Positions 24,328 to 36,926 of a stretch of 64,000 bases of DNA are shown here, in pieces (position 1 is the first letter of the stretch; every line of letters begins with the position of its first letter). A program made the translations under genes and the position numbers. The stretch covers positions 5,383,501-5,447,500 of the forward strand of contig CM045746.1 of NCBI GenBank assembly GCA_024760905.1, written 5' to 3'. The notes below the pieces were generated by a model that was not told where the DNA came from, ran no database searches, and saw only the letters and a list, made by a program, of their open reading frames with translations. The DNA is from Plotosus lineatus (taxonomy: Eukaryota > Chordata > Actinopteri > Siluriformes > Plotosidae).

Positions 24328-24622
24328 ATTGATATGTATAATATATGCTGTATTAAATACACTGTAAAAATTAAATAGTTTTTCTTAATCATTACTACAT
24401 TTTACTACATTAATACTGTATTAATGAGTAAAACTGTCTATCGAATGTGTTTAAGAAGCATATTTTAGTGCATGTAATAGATACATAGTATTTTACTTCT
24501 GGTTGATCATTCGCGCATGTAATAGGATACATGGGTTTTACTTCCGGGTAAAGAACTCGCAAATTATTTTCATTTGTGGGCGGGGCCGGAACCGAAACCC
24601 CGTGAATAACGAGGGCCTACTG
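24328..24622 (-). mobile_element. terminal part of a Tigger-like MITE
   Basis: It is AT-rich and ends in CCCGTGAATAACGAGGGCCTACTG before TA (24623-24624). The same end occurs at 33754 (opposite strand), 49722-49743 and near 51122. Confidence 0.55.
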
Positions 24623-24624
24623 TA

Positions 24625-26013
24625 CTAGTCCTTCTCAAAAAATTAGCATATTGTGATAAAGTTCATTGTTTTCTGTAATGCACTGATAAAAATTAAACTT
24701 TCATATATTTTAGATTCATTGCACACCAACTGAAATATTTCAGGCCTTTCATTGTTTTAATACTGATGATTTTGGCATACAGCTCATGAAAACCCAAAAT
24801 TACTATCTCAAAAAATTAGCATATCATGAAAAGTTACTCTAAACGAGCTATTAACCTAATCATCTGAATCAACCAATTAACTCTAAACACCTGCAAAAGA
24901 TTCCTGAGGCTTTTAAAAACTCCCAGTCTTGTTCATTACTCAAAACCGCAATCATGGGTAAGACTGCCGACCTGACTGCTGTCCAGAAGGCCATCATTGA
25001 CACCCGCAAGCAAGAGGGTAAGACACAGAAAGAAATCTCTGAGCGAATAGGCTGTTCCCAGAGTGCTGTATCAAGGTACCTCATTGGGACGTCTGTGGGA
25101 AGGAAAAAGTGTGGCAGATAACGCTGCTCAACCAGAAGAGGTGACCGGACCCTGAGGAAGATTGTGGAGAAGGTCCAATTCCAGACCTTGGGGGACTCTT
25201 GAAAGCAGTGGACTGGGCTACAGGTGCTGCATTCCCCAGGTCAAGCCACTTTTGAACCAGAAACAGCGGCAGAAGCACCTGACCTGGGCGACAGAGAAGC
25301 AGCACTGGACTGTTGCTCAGTGGTCCAAAGTACTTTTTTCGGATGAAAGCGCATTGTGCATGTCATTTGGAAATCAAGGTGCCAGAGTCTGGAGGAAGAC
25401 TGGGGAGAAGGAAATGCCAAAATGCCTGAAGTCCAGTGTCACGTACCCACAGTCAGTGATGGTCTGGAGTGCCATGTCAGCTGCTGGTGTTGGTCCGCTG
25501 CGTTTTATCAAGGGCAGGGTCAATGCAGCTAGCTATCAGGAGATTTTGGAGCACTTCATGCTTCCATCTGCTGGAAAGCTTTATGGAGATGAAGATTTTC
25601 ATTTTTCAGCATGACCCCGCACCTGCTCACAGTGCCAAAACCACTGGTAAATGGTTTACTGACAATGGTATTACTGTGCTCAATTGGCCTGCCAACTCTC
25701 CTGACCTGAAGCCCATAGAGAATCTGTGGGATATTGTGAGGAGAAAGTTGAGACACCAGACCCAACACTGTGGATGAGCTTTAGGCCGCTATCGAAGCAT
25801 CCTGGGCCTCCGTAACACCTCAGCAGTGCCACAGGCTGATTGCCTCCATGCTACTCCGCATTGAAGCAGTCATTTCTGCAAAAGGATTCCCGACCAAGTA
25901 TTGAGTGCAAAACTGAACATAATTATTTGAAAGGTTGACTTTTTTGTATTAAAAACACTTTATTTTTTATTGGTCGGATGAAATATGCTAATTTTTTTTT
26001 TAGATAGGACTTT
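24625..26013 (+). mobile_element. Tc1-a: Tc1-like transposon with broken transposase
   Basis: The long left terminal inverted repeat starts CTAGTCCTTCTCAAAAAATT at a TA. The transposase remnant runs from ATG 24954 to TGA 25902-25904. Visible parts are the N-terminal helix-turn-helix ([16 protein letters not shown]), the DDE catalytic region with VLFSDES, and NSPDLKPIENLW. The reading frame breaks before the second catalytic Asp because of one extra T near 25600. The DNA-binding part between the RKIVEK and [10 protein letters not shown] segments is shorter than in the family, with the same junction as in Tc1-b. The outer right TIR is missing where LINE-C begins. Confidence 0.88.
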
Positions 26014-26050
26014 TGTAATAAAAATAAAATATGAATATTTATATTTATAT

Positions 26051-27905
26051 TGAAGCCGTCAAGGTGATGCGAAGAGATCGGGAGGCTGCAGTCCGCGATC
26101 TCTGTGAGACTGTCGAAGGCCACTTGAATTCGAGTGACTCTCGCCCGGCTTACAGGGCGTTGCAGAGCCTCCATTCCTCTCGGTCCACATCGCGATGTCG
26201 GACGATGAAAGCTGCAGACGATAGTGTCCTTACTGAAGAATCGGAAGTGAGGACTCGTTGGGCCGAGTACTTTGAGGAGTTGTATCGTGCTGACCCTCTC
26301 GCCCAGAGCCTAGCCATTGGGGATACTCAAAATCTTGTTTCCGACCCTCCCCCAGGCTGCAACCCGCCAACTCTTCAGGAAACTCGGAGGGCGGTGTGGC
26401 GCTTGCCGGATGGCAAATCTACGGGAGTTTGTGGTATCCACGTGGAAATGCCTACGGCGGGATGTGAGGTCGTCCTCCGGTGGCTGTCCGTTCTTGTGTA
26501 CTCTGTGTGGAGCACTGGTGTTATCCCAGCTGACTGGAAACGGGGCATCGTTGTCCCGATCTGGAAGGGGAAGGGTGATACCCGAGAATGTTACCAGGGG
26601 GTTACTTTACTCTCAGTTCCGGGCAAGGTCTTCGCATGGATTCTACTGGACAGGATCTGTCAGCAGCTTCTAGCACACCAGCGCCCTGTACAGTTCGGGT
26701 TCACACCGAAGAGGTCTACCGTTGACCGCATCCTGGCGCTCCGCGTCCTATCTGAGCACTTGCGGGATTTTGATAGGGGGTTCCTTGCCACCTATATAGA
26801 TTTTCGCAGGGCGTTCGACTCGGTGGATAGGGAGGCCCTCTGGGGCATACTTCGTGGGATCCCATCAGCTTTGATCCGGCTGATATCGTCGCTGTATTCT
26901 GGGATGGGAGTGCTGTGAGGTGTGGGGGCTTCACCTCTGACTTCTTTTCGATCAAGACCGGAGTGAGGCAGGGGTGTGTTCTGGCCCCCACTCTCTTCAC
27001 TCCCGCACTGGACTGGATCATGGCGGCGGTATCGGGTGGATCGGCCTGCGGTGTGTCGTTCGGTGAGGTTCGGCTTACTCATCTGGACTTTGCCGATGAC
27101 GCAGTGATCTTCTCGGAAACGGTGGATATCCTGACGGAGACTCTCTCTTCTTTGGGTGAGGAGGCGGAACCGCTTGGTTTGCGAGTCTCCTGGATCAAAA
27201 CCAAGATCCAGGATTTCGGCGACCTATTGGATGCTGCTGTTGACTCGATCGCTGTGGGTCGTGAAAGAGTAGAGATCGTGGAGTCTTTCACTTACCTTGG
27301 CAGCGTGGTCCATCGTTCCACTGATTGCAGTGCCGAGATCAATCGTCGACTTGGTGGAGCGTATGGGGCGATGGAATCACTGGACAGGACCGTGTGGCGG
27401 TCGAGGTATCTGAGCAGGCGGACGAAAGTCCGAGTCTTTCACTCCCTTGTGCTCCCTGTCTTGCTCTTCTCAAGTGAGACATGGATGCTCACGGTTGAGC
27501 TTGGACAACGACTGGACTCCTTTGTTACGACTTTCCTTCGCCACATCTTCAGATTCCGCTGGTGGGATTTTGTTACCAACCAGAAGGTGCTCGGGGATGC
27601 GGGGATGGTAGAAGTAACCTGCTTGATCCGTGACCGTCAGCTGCACAACTATGGGCACTTGGCGCGTTTCCCGCATTCGGACCCAGCACACCGGATCCTG
27701 ACCGTTCGGAATCCAAGGGGCTGGAGTCGATCGCGGGGACGACCGCGTGCGACGTGGTTGTCGCAGCTGAGGGCTGCCCTGCCGGGGGGTATGGGCCCTG
27801 CACAGGCCTGATCGATCGCCAGAAGACGGCCGGATGAGTGGAGGCGGCTGGTGTACGCAGCGAAGTGCCGTCCCAGCGCATGCCCTCCTACCTGACCTGA
27901 CCTGA
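26051..27905 (+). mobile_element. LINE-C: 5'-truncated non-LTR retrotransposon
   Basis: Two frames, 26031-26918 and 26915-27811, are split by one frameshift near 26910. They encode an RT: ADWKRGIVVPIWKGKGD, VQFGFTPKRSTVDRI, IDFRRAFDSVDREALWG, GVRQGCVLAPTLF and LDFADDAVIFSE. A C-terminal segment with RGWSRSRGRPRATW follows. No endonuclease is present. The 3' end is a short CCTGA repeat (about 27890-27904). The sequence is distinctly more CpG-rich than its surroundings and belongs to the I/Jockey-related group. Confidence 0.88.
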
Positions 27906-27965
27906 ATAAATGTTAAGCTTTCTGTGAAAGAATAGTTATTTTATGTTTTCTATTATTAGTATTAT

Positions 27966-29443
27966 AGTGGGGACTTTGAATGTTGGAACTATGACTGGAA
28001 AAGGTAGAGAGCTGGCGGACATGATGCAGAGGAGGAAGGTGGACATACTTGGTGTTCAGGAGACCAGGTGGAAAGGTAGCAAGGCGAGAAGCTTAAGAGC
28101 TAGGTTTAAGCTGTTTTTTCATGGTGTGGATGGGAAGAGGAACGGAGTAGGAGTTATCTTGAAGGAGGGGATGGTCAGGAATGTTCTAGAAGTGAAAAGA
28201 GTGTCAGACAGAGTGATGATTCTCAAGTTAGAAATTGAAGGCGTGATGTTCAATGTTGTTAGTGCTTATGCCCCACAGGCAGGATGTGAGCTAGAAGAGA
28301 AGGAGAGATTCTGGAGTGAGTTAGATGAAGTGATGCAGAGTATCCCCAGAGGTGAAAGAGTGGTCATTGGGGCAGACTTCAATGGACATGTTGGTGCAGG
28401 CAACAGAGGGGACGAGTAAGTGATGGGCAGGTTTGGTATCCAGGACAGGAACACAGAAGGACAGATGTTGATAGATTTTGCCAAAACAATGGAAATGGCT
28501 GTGGTGAATACTTTCTTCCAGAAGAGAGAGGAGCATAGGGTGACTTATAAAAGTGGAGGTAGGAGCACACAGGTAGACTACATCTTGTGCAGGCGATGTA
28601 AGTTGAAGGAAGTCAGTGGCTGCAAAGTGGTAGTGGGTTAGAGTGTTGCCAAACAACATTGGATGGTGGTGTGCAGGATGATGGTGAGAAAGGTGAAGAA
28701 GGCAAAGATGGAGCAGAAGACAAAGTGGTTGAAGCTGAAAAAGGAAGAGGGTCGTGTTGTCTTCAAGGAGGAGTTGAAACAGGTTTTTGGTGGTCAGGAA
28801 GTGCTTCCAGATGACTGGACAACTACAGCGAATGTGATCAGGAGACTGGTAGGAGAGTACTTTGGCGTGTCCTCTGGAAGGAAAGTAGATAAGGAAACTT
28901 GGTGGTGGAATGAGGACAAAAGAAGAGGTTAGCTAAGAAGAAATGGGACATAGAGAGGACAGAGAGTAGTACAGGGAGACACAACGTAAGGCGAAGGTAG
29001 CGGTGTCAAAGGCCAAACGGAGGGCGTATGATGACTTGTATGCTAGGTTGGACAGTAAGGAGGGAGAAAATGATTTATACAGGTTGGCACAGCAAAGAAA
29101 TGGAGATGGGAAAGACGTGCAGCAAGTTAGAGTGATAAAGGACAGAGTAGGAAACGTGTTGACTGATGACAGAAGTGTGCTGGGAAGATGGAAAGAGTAC
29201 TTTGAAGAGCTGATGAATGAGGAAAATGAGAGAGAAAAAAAGAGTAGAAGACGTGACCATTGAGGACCAGGAGGTAGGAAAGATTTTTAGTAAGGGTGAC
29301 GTGAGGAGGGCACTGAAGAGGATGAAGAGTGGAAAGGCAGTTGGTCCTGATGATATACCGGTGGAGGTATGGAAGTGTCTAGGAGAGGTAGCAGTATATT
29401 TTCTGACAAGAACATTCAACAAGGTCTTAGTGAGAGGATGCCC
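27966..29443 (+). mobile_element. LINE-B5: LINE-B fragment lacking both ends
   Basis: It begins inside the endonuclease (VGTLNVGTM) and continues through [14 protein letters not shown], the linker WWWNED, and [13 protein letters not shown]. It stops just after FNKVL at the start of the RT domain. In-frame stops (near 28418 and 28640) and small deletions break it. Confidence 0.85.
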
Positions 29444-30237
29444 TGACAGTTTTTTGTTTGTTTGGGTTTTTTTTTTCAAAAAAATAAAAAAGTCAAATTT
29501 TGAGATTAGACGTGCCTACGTAGTATGCTGACGTAATGACGCAATGATATAATGACGCTGCGTCCATTGTTTACAAACGACAGACTGAACGTGCCCCTCA
29601 TTTTTGTGCTTACACTTTTTTGTGGAATTTTATTGCCCTAAACAAATATGGTTGGTCAGAAGCGTAAGCCTACTAGCATGGGTGCAAGTCTCATACACAG
29701 AGATGAATTAACTATCTGCACGGATCGGCGTAATCTACCATGGATACTCAGTTATGCAAAGAGAGTTGTAAAATGAATGAAAACTCGAATCCAGAAAAGA
29801 AAGAGAACTCTCCGCTCTGCTAGTGATTCACAACAGTTCTAAATGAGTTCAACGGTGCCCTTGCTCACTTGAAAGACCGGAAGTCCGGGAACCCACAGCA
29901 AGAACACTACTTTTGCAAGTATACTACTTTCGGTTTTGAGCTCCTCACATATTGTAATCGGCTGTTTTAAGCTTCATGTAAAGTGACGGTATAATCAAGT
30001 GACTTTTTTGAAATTAATGTTATTATTTGATATATTTGTTATTCTTTTACAATGTTATGTTTATATTTGATTTATGGGTGTGTTATGAGATACATTAATG
30101 GTATTTATGGATGTAGAGTACAGTTTGAGCGTCATGCGTCACACGTCATACGTCACTGTAACAACTTGCGTTCACTTTCAACTTGCGTTCGGCCCTCCGG
30201 AACCAATTAAAAACGTAAGTCGTGGAGCATCTGTATT
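29444..30237 (+). mobile_element. pogo-like non-autonomous DNA element
   Basis: The right end AACGTAAGTCGTGGAGCATC (near 30211) and the sequence order match the inverted copies at 12785-13468 and 55783-56560. A pogo-type transposase N-terminus starts at 29649 (MVGQKRKPTSMGASLIHRDE) and hits a stop after about 40 codons. Confidence 0.6.
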
Positions 30238-30770
30238 ATTCCAGTACAATACCCAAGTTAATGTTTACAATGTTTGTGCGTGAGATTTTATGTTCTGTAG
30301 CATGTTTAACAAGCAATACCAAAAGGATAAACTTTATTACGCTACATGTCCTTTTACATTGAACTTGGAGTGGTGTCTTCAAGATGGTGCTGCCTCGAGG
30401 GCGATGTCGCGGAGTTCTCAGATTCAAATTGTTTCTTTGGTCGCTAACAATAAGCCCAAACGGGAAAAGGCCAAACGACGACTCCGGCGCTTGGGATCGC
30501 AGGGGATGAAGGCCGTGTCGCCGGCTGGTGCAATCGTCTTGTCGGGTGTACTCTCCTCGAGCCATGCTTCACAGAAACACAGCATGGAGCAGTCCTGTAG
30601 ATCCCTCTGCGCTGCAGTCTAGGCATGAAGCTTGTCTGTCTTGTTTCGCAGGGACTAATCATTTTCAAGCAGTATGACCGGAAGTGCTAACCAAGCGCCG
30701 GAGACTCCGAGAACTCTGCCTCGGCTTATTGTTTGCCAGGGTGCGGCTAGCATTGAGCGACCATTGCATA
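30238..30770 (-). mobile_element. Tigger-like segment holding an L2-like LINE endonuclease fragment
   Basis: 30238-30370 matches the tail of the Tigger-like copies. About 30430-30750 on the minus strand encodes broken pieces of a LINE endonuclease N-terminus. It corresponds to 48400-48700, where [20 protein letters not shown] is readable. Confidence 0.5.
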
Positions 30771-30894
30771 TTAGCTCACGATAGGAGTTGTTGCGTGCTT
30801 AGTTGCCCGAAGCTGCAGCTGCTCATAGCTGTAGTAGGGTCGACCGGTCATAGACGAGCATAGTGTGAAACATGAACAAACAAAACAAATGAAA

Positions 30895-31083
30895 CAAATC
30901 ATCGCCAGGCCATCGCAGGGCCTACCCTCACACAAGTATTCACACCTTGTTTTGAAATTGGAACAGCCAATTAACATACTGTGCATGTGTTTGGACTGTG
31001 GGAGAAAACACACACAAGCATGGGGGAACTCAGGCTGGGAATCGAACCCAGGCCTTTTTGCTGTGACCACTACGCCACCGTAA
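30895..31083 (-). repeat. SINE family 1 copy
   Basis: It shares the GTTTGGACTGTGGGAGAAAA body, the GGGAATCGAACCCAGGC B box and the CCACTACGCCACCGT head with 2071-2415. It is 5'/3' incomplete. The following 31084-31360 is unremarkable intron leading to a pyrimidine tract. Confidence 0.65.
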
Positions 31084-31360
31084 AAGTATGTGCTCAAAGT
31101 CCTTTGATCTTGATTTTGAACTTTCAGGGATTATGCACTTTCAAAGCATGTATAGAGTTTATCAGTCCCTGAAATCACCAAGTTGAAGCACGATTGTAAC
31201 TTCAGAAATTTGTGGTTGGCTGATGAAAGAAGTTTCTGTGTGTGATTGTACTGTTTCCTGCACGCCCTGCCATATAAATTTCTTTCATCGATATTTGGGT
31301 AATTAAACGTTGGTTTACTTACACTGTTCTTTTATATTGTTTCCCTTTTATGCAATGTAG

Positions 31361-31445
31361 GTATTACAGCAACACCATGACCCAGTCGATGCTACGTAGA
31401 ACCCTTAAGAACCTTGTGCAGAATTTCTCGGAGGCTGAGGTGAAG
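31361..31445 (+). CDS. epsin-like exon with start codon: ENTH helix 0 and helix 1
   Basis: The acceptor is TTTTATGCAATGTAG|G and the donor AAG|GTAAGC. Sixteen nt of 5' UTR precede ATG at 31377. There are 23 codons, ending in phase 0. The following 20 bases of intron lead straight into the 3' end of LINE-D1. Confidence 0.88.
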
Positions 31446-34011
31446 GTAAGCGAGACGTTCATCATCTTCTTCTTCCGCTTCATCCAGGGTCGGGTCGCGG
31501 GGGCAGCAACCTCAGCAAAGAGGTCCAGACGTCCCTCTCCGAGCCACTTCCTCCAACTCTCCTGGGAGGACACCGAGGCGGTCCCAGACAAGCTGAGAGA
31601 CATAGTCCCTCCAGCGTGTTCTAGGTCGAACCCGGGGTCTCTTCCCAGTTGGACATGCCCGAAACACCACACCAGGGAGGCGTCCGGGGGGCATTCTGAC
31701 CAGATGCCAGAGCCACCTCAACTGGCCCCTCTCAATACGGAGGAGCAGCGGATCTACTCCGAGCTCTCCCTGGATGGTGGAGCTTCTCACCTTATCTCTA
31801 AGGGAGAACCCCGCCACCCGGCGAAGGAAGCTCATTTCAGCCGCTTGTATCCGTGATCTTGTTCTTTCGGTCATTACCCAAAGCTCGTGACCATAGGTGA
31901 AGGTTGAAATGTAGATCGACTGGTAAATTGAGAGCTTTGCCTTGCGGCTCAGCTCCTTCTTCACCACGACAGACCGGTACAGGCACCGCTTAACAGCAGA
32001 GGCTGCAGCGATTTCTCGCTCCATCCTTCCCTCACTCGTAAACAAGACCCCAAGATACTTAAACTCCTCTACTTGGGGCAGGACCTCATTCACGACCCGG
32101 AGGGTGCATTCCACCATTGTCCGACTGAGAACCATGGCCTCGGACTTGGAGGTACTGATCTTCATCCCGGCTGCTTCACACTCGGCTGCGAATCGCTCCG
32201 ATGAGAGCTGGAGGGCCAGACTTGATGAAGCCAAAAGTACAACATCATCCGCAAAAAGCAGAGATGATATCCGATGGCCACCAAACCAGAACCCCTCATC
32301 GCCTCGACTGCGCCTAGAAATTCTGTCCATAAAAATTATGACCAGAATTGGTGACAAAGGACAGCCTTGGCGGACTCCAACTCCCACTGGAAACGAATCC
32401 GACCTGCTGTTACCAATACGGACCAAACTCTGGCTCTGGTGATACAGCGACCGAATAGCTCGTAGCAACGGATCCGGAACGCCGTACTCTCGGAGCACGC
32501 CCCACAAGATCGTTCGAGGGACATGGTCGAAAGCCTTCTCCAAATCCACAAAGCACATGTGGACAGATTGGGCAAACTCCCATGCCCCCTCCAGAATCCT
32601 GTGGAGCGTATAGAGTTGGTCAAGAGTGCTGCGGCCAGGACGAAAACCACATTGTTCCTCCTGAATCCGAGGTTCAACTATCAGTCGGATCCTCCTCTCT
32701 AGTACCCCTGCATAGACTTTCCCAGGTAGGCTGAGGAGTGTAATTCCCCGATAATTGGAACACACCCTCCGGCCCCCCTTCTTAAAAATTGGGACCACCA
32801 CCCCAGTTTGCCAATCCAGAGGTACAGCCCCTGATGACCACGCGATGTTGCAGAGACGTGTCAACCAAGACAGTCCTACAACATCCAGAGCCCTGAGATA
32901 TTCCGGGCGGATCTCGTCCAACCCCGGAGCTCGACCACCGAGGAGCTTATTGACAACCTTGGTGACCTCCACTCCAGTGATGGGCGGACCCTCACCCGAA
33001 CCCCCAGGGTCTTCCGCTTCCACGGAGGGTGTGTTGGTGGGATTGAGGAGGTCCTCAAAGTATTCCCGCCACCTCTCAACAACATCCCCAGTCAAGGTAA
33101 GCAGCTCCCCACCTCCACTGTGAACAGTGTTTGTGAAGAACTGCTTCCCCCTCTTGAGGCGTCGGACGGTGGCCCAGAACCTTTTTGAGGCCAACCGATA
33201 ATCACTCTCCAGGCCCTCACCGAACTCCTCCCACGCCCGAGATTTTGCATCTGCGACAGCCTCGGCTGCAGCACGTTTGGCCTTCCGGTTTGCCTTGCAG
33301 CTCAGCTCCCTCTTCACCATGACGGACCCTTAGAGATAAGGTGAGAAGCTCAGCCATCTGGGGAGAGTTCTGAGAAGGACCGCTGCTCCTCTGCATTGAG
33401 AAGAGCCAGTTGAGGTCGTTCGGGCATCTGGTTAAAAAGCCTCCTGAATGCCTCCTTGGTGTGGTGTTTCGGGCTTGTCCAACCGGGATGAGACCCCAGG
33501 GTTAACCTAGAACATGCTGGATGGATTACGTCTCTCGGCGGGTCTGGAAACTTCTCGGTGTCCCTGGAAAGGCTGGAGTAAGTGGCTGGGGAGAGGGGCA
33601 TCTGGACTTAATTGCTGAGGCTGCCGCCCCCGCGACCCGACCCCGGATTCAGCGGAAGAAGATGTAGATGAAGGATGATTCTTACTAAACAGGTGGTACT
33701 CTTAGCCGTTTTTAACCCATAAAATCGTCAAGTTTGTTTATAAGAAGAGAATACAGTAGGCCCCTGTTATTCGCTGGGGTTCGGTTCCAGCCTCTCCCGC
33801 AAATGAAGATAATCCGCAAGTTCTGTATCATATTATATGCGTGAATGATGAACTGGAAGTAAAACCCTATGTATCATATTACATGCCTAAAATATGCTTC
33901 TCAAACACATTCTATAGACAGTCTTACTCATTAATACCGTATTAATGTAGTAAAATATAGTAATTAAGTAAAAACTTTTTAATTTTGTACTGTGATATTT
34001 ATTGATAAAAT

Positions 34012-34059
<48 letters not shown>

Positions 34060-35129
34060 GGGATCGCTTGCTACTTTGTACTTTAATTAATGCGGCTTCA
34101 GGCTACTTCGCACCTTAATTAATGCGGCTTCAGTGCATCGTGTTTTTTTTTTAAATAACTAAATAAATATTAATCGAATTAAAAAATAAGGAAATTAAGG
34201 AAGAATAGGTGGAAAGGTTATGGAACATGTCACCAAAACAAGGCCAATTATGCTTTTGCATCTGTGTGTGTGCATGCGCATTTGTGTGCGTGTATGTATG
34301 TGTGCCGTCTTCTTCTCATACAATACCATCTGTATGTGTGTGTGTACAGACGCTCCCCAGGTTACCAATGAGTTAGGTTCAGGACGGTCGTTCTTAGATG
34401 AATTTGTTTGTAGGTCATTACAGGGCGTTCTTTAGAGGGGAACGTATGTTTAAACCTTGTATATGTAACCTATACGAGTTTGAACTGTATACAACCTCTC
34501 TCTCTCGCCCTCCATCCCCATAATCTATGTCCTGTGTTTAAACTCCTGGTTCCTCTCAAGCACAGCACAGCAGATCTGATCAGATTTAGAGAATTTTACT
34601 CTTATCCACAGTTCATTATAATACTGGAGTCAATTTGTTTCTTCTTTGAAACTTTTGGCAGGAGTTCAGAAAAGTATTGTTCTGCTTCTCTTCCTGGACT
34701 GTGTCAGCCATGCCCCCTCTGCCGGAGCCTAGTATTAAGTGTACCTCAGGATAACGTTTAATCATATTTCATACTTATATATATGATCTATCTTTCTGTA
34801 GATGTTATTCCATTTCTATTTCTACTTGTTCCTCAATTTCATTTCACTATCACTTTGAACCTTGGACATGTTGATCTTGAGATGTTTGCAAAACGAATGT
34901 TGGTAAGTTGGGGAGCGTCTGTAATTATATTTTATTTCCATCTTATGTTATGTTTTTAATGTTTAATTGTTATTATAAGCATTTATAACATTGAATACGT
35001 GTTTCTTAATATTATATACACATATACATGTACGTATACGTCAGCCGGGGTGGTTGGTGATCGTACTTTGTGGATTTCGCTGGTCGCGTGGGGATCTCGG
35101 TCCCAATTAACCGCGGAAAGTGAGGGATC

Positions 35130-35170
<41 letters not shown>

Positions 35171-36518
35171 CATGAAAAGTTACTCTAAACGAGCTATTAA
35201 CCTAATCATCTGAATCAACCAATTAACTCTAAACACCTGCAAAAGATTCCTGAGGCTTTTAAAAACTCCCAGCCTGGTTCATTACTCAAAACCGCAATCA
35301 TGGGTAAGACTGCCGACCTGACTGCTGTCCAGAAGGCCATCATTGACACCCGCAAGCAAGAGGGTAAGACACAGAAAGAAATGTCTGAGTGAATAGGCTG
35401 TTCCCTGAGTGCTGTATCAAGGCATCTCAGTGGGACGGCTGCGGGAAGGAAAAAGTGTGGCAGAAAACGCTGCACAACCTGAGGTGACTGGACCCTGAGG
35501 AAGATTGTGGAGAAGAGCCGATTCCAGACCTTGGGGACCTGTGGAAGCAGTGGACTAGGCTACAGGTGCTGCATTCCCCAGGTCAAGCCACTTTTGAACC
35601 AGAAACAGCGGCAGAAGCGCCTGACCTGGGCTACAGAGAAGCAGCACTGGACTGTTGTTCAGTGGTCCAAAGTACTTTTTTTGGATGAAAGCAAATTTTG
35701 TATGTCATTCGGAAATCAAGGTGCCAGAGTCTGGAAGAAACCTGGGGAGAAGGAAATGCCAAAATGCCTGAAGTCCAGTGTCAAGTATCCACAGTCAGTG
35801 ATGGTCTGGGGTGCCATGTCAGCTGCTGGTGTTGATCCACTGTGTTTTATCAAGGGCAGGGTCAATGCAGCAAGCTATCAGGAGATTTTGGAGCACTTCA
35901 TGCTTCCATCTGCTGAAAAGCTTTATGGAGATGAAGATTTCATTTTTCAGCACGACCTGGCACCTGCTCACAGTGCCAAAACCACTGCTAAATGGTTTAC
36001 TGACCATGGTATTACTGTGCTCAATTGGCCTGCCAACTCTCCTGACCTGAACCCCATAGAGAATCTGTGGGTTATTGTGAAGAGAAAGTTGAGAGACACC
36101 AGACCCAACATTGTGGATGAGCTTGAGGCCGCTATTGAAGCATCCTGGGCCTCCGTAACACCTCAGCAGTGCCACAGGCTGATTGCCTCCATGCCACGCT
36201 GCATTGAAGCAGTCATTTCTGCAAAAGGATTCCCAACCAAGTATTGAGTGCAAAACTGAACATAATTATTTGAAGGTTGACTTTTTTGTATTAAAAACAC
36301 TTTGTTTTTATTGATCGGATGAAATATGCTAATTTTTTGGGATAAGGATTTTTGGTTTTCATGAGCTCTATGCAAAAATCATCAGTATTTAAACAATAAA
36401 AGACCTGAAATATTTCAGTTGGTGTGCAATGAATTTAAAATATATGAAAGTTTAATTTTTATCAGTACATTCCAGAAAATAATGAACTTTTTCACAATAT
36501 GCTAATTTTTTGAGAAGG

Positions 36519-36586
<68 letters not shown>

Positions 36587-36877
36587 CATTATTTTCTGTA
36601 ATGTACTAATAAACATTAGACTTTCATATATTTTAGAGTCATTACATACAACCGAAGTAGTTCAAGCCTTTTATTGTTTTAATATTGATAATTTGGGCAA
36701 AAAAGTAAAGAAAACAAAAATTCCTATCTCAAAAAATTAGCATATTTCATCCGACCAATAAAAAAAAAAGCGATTTTAATTAAAAAAAAGTCAACCTTCA
36801 AATAATTATGTTCAGTTATGCACTCAATACTTGGTCGGGAATCCTTTTGCAGAAATGACTGCTTCAATGCGGCGTTG

Positions 36878-36926
<49 letters not shown>

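Noticed and set aside
31350..31856. 168-codon + strand frame beginning in the epsin start exon
   Set aside because: After the donor at 31446 it reads through intron and antisense LINE-D1 sequence.
31512..33320. 602-codon frame considered as a host gene
   Set aside because: It is a LINE reverse transcriptase with FADD and a truncated 5' end, not a domesticated gene by any evidence here.
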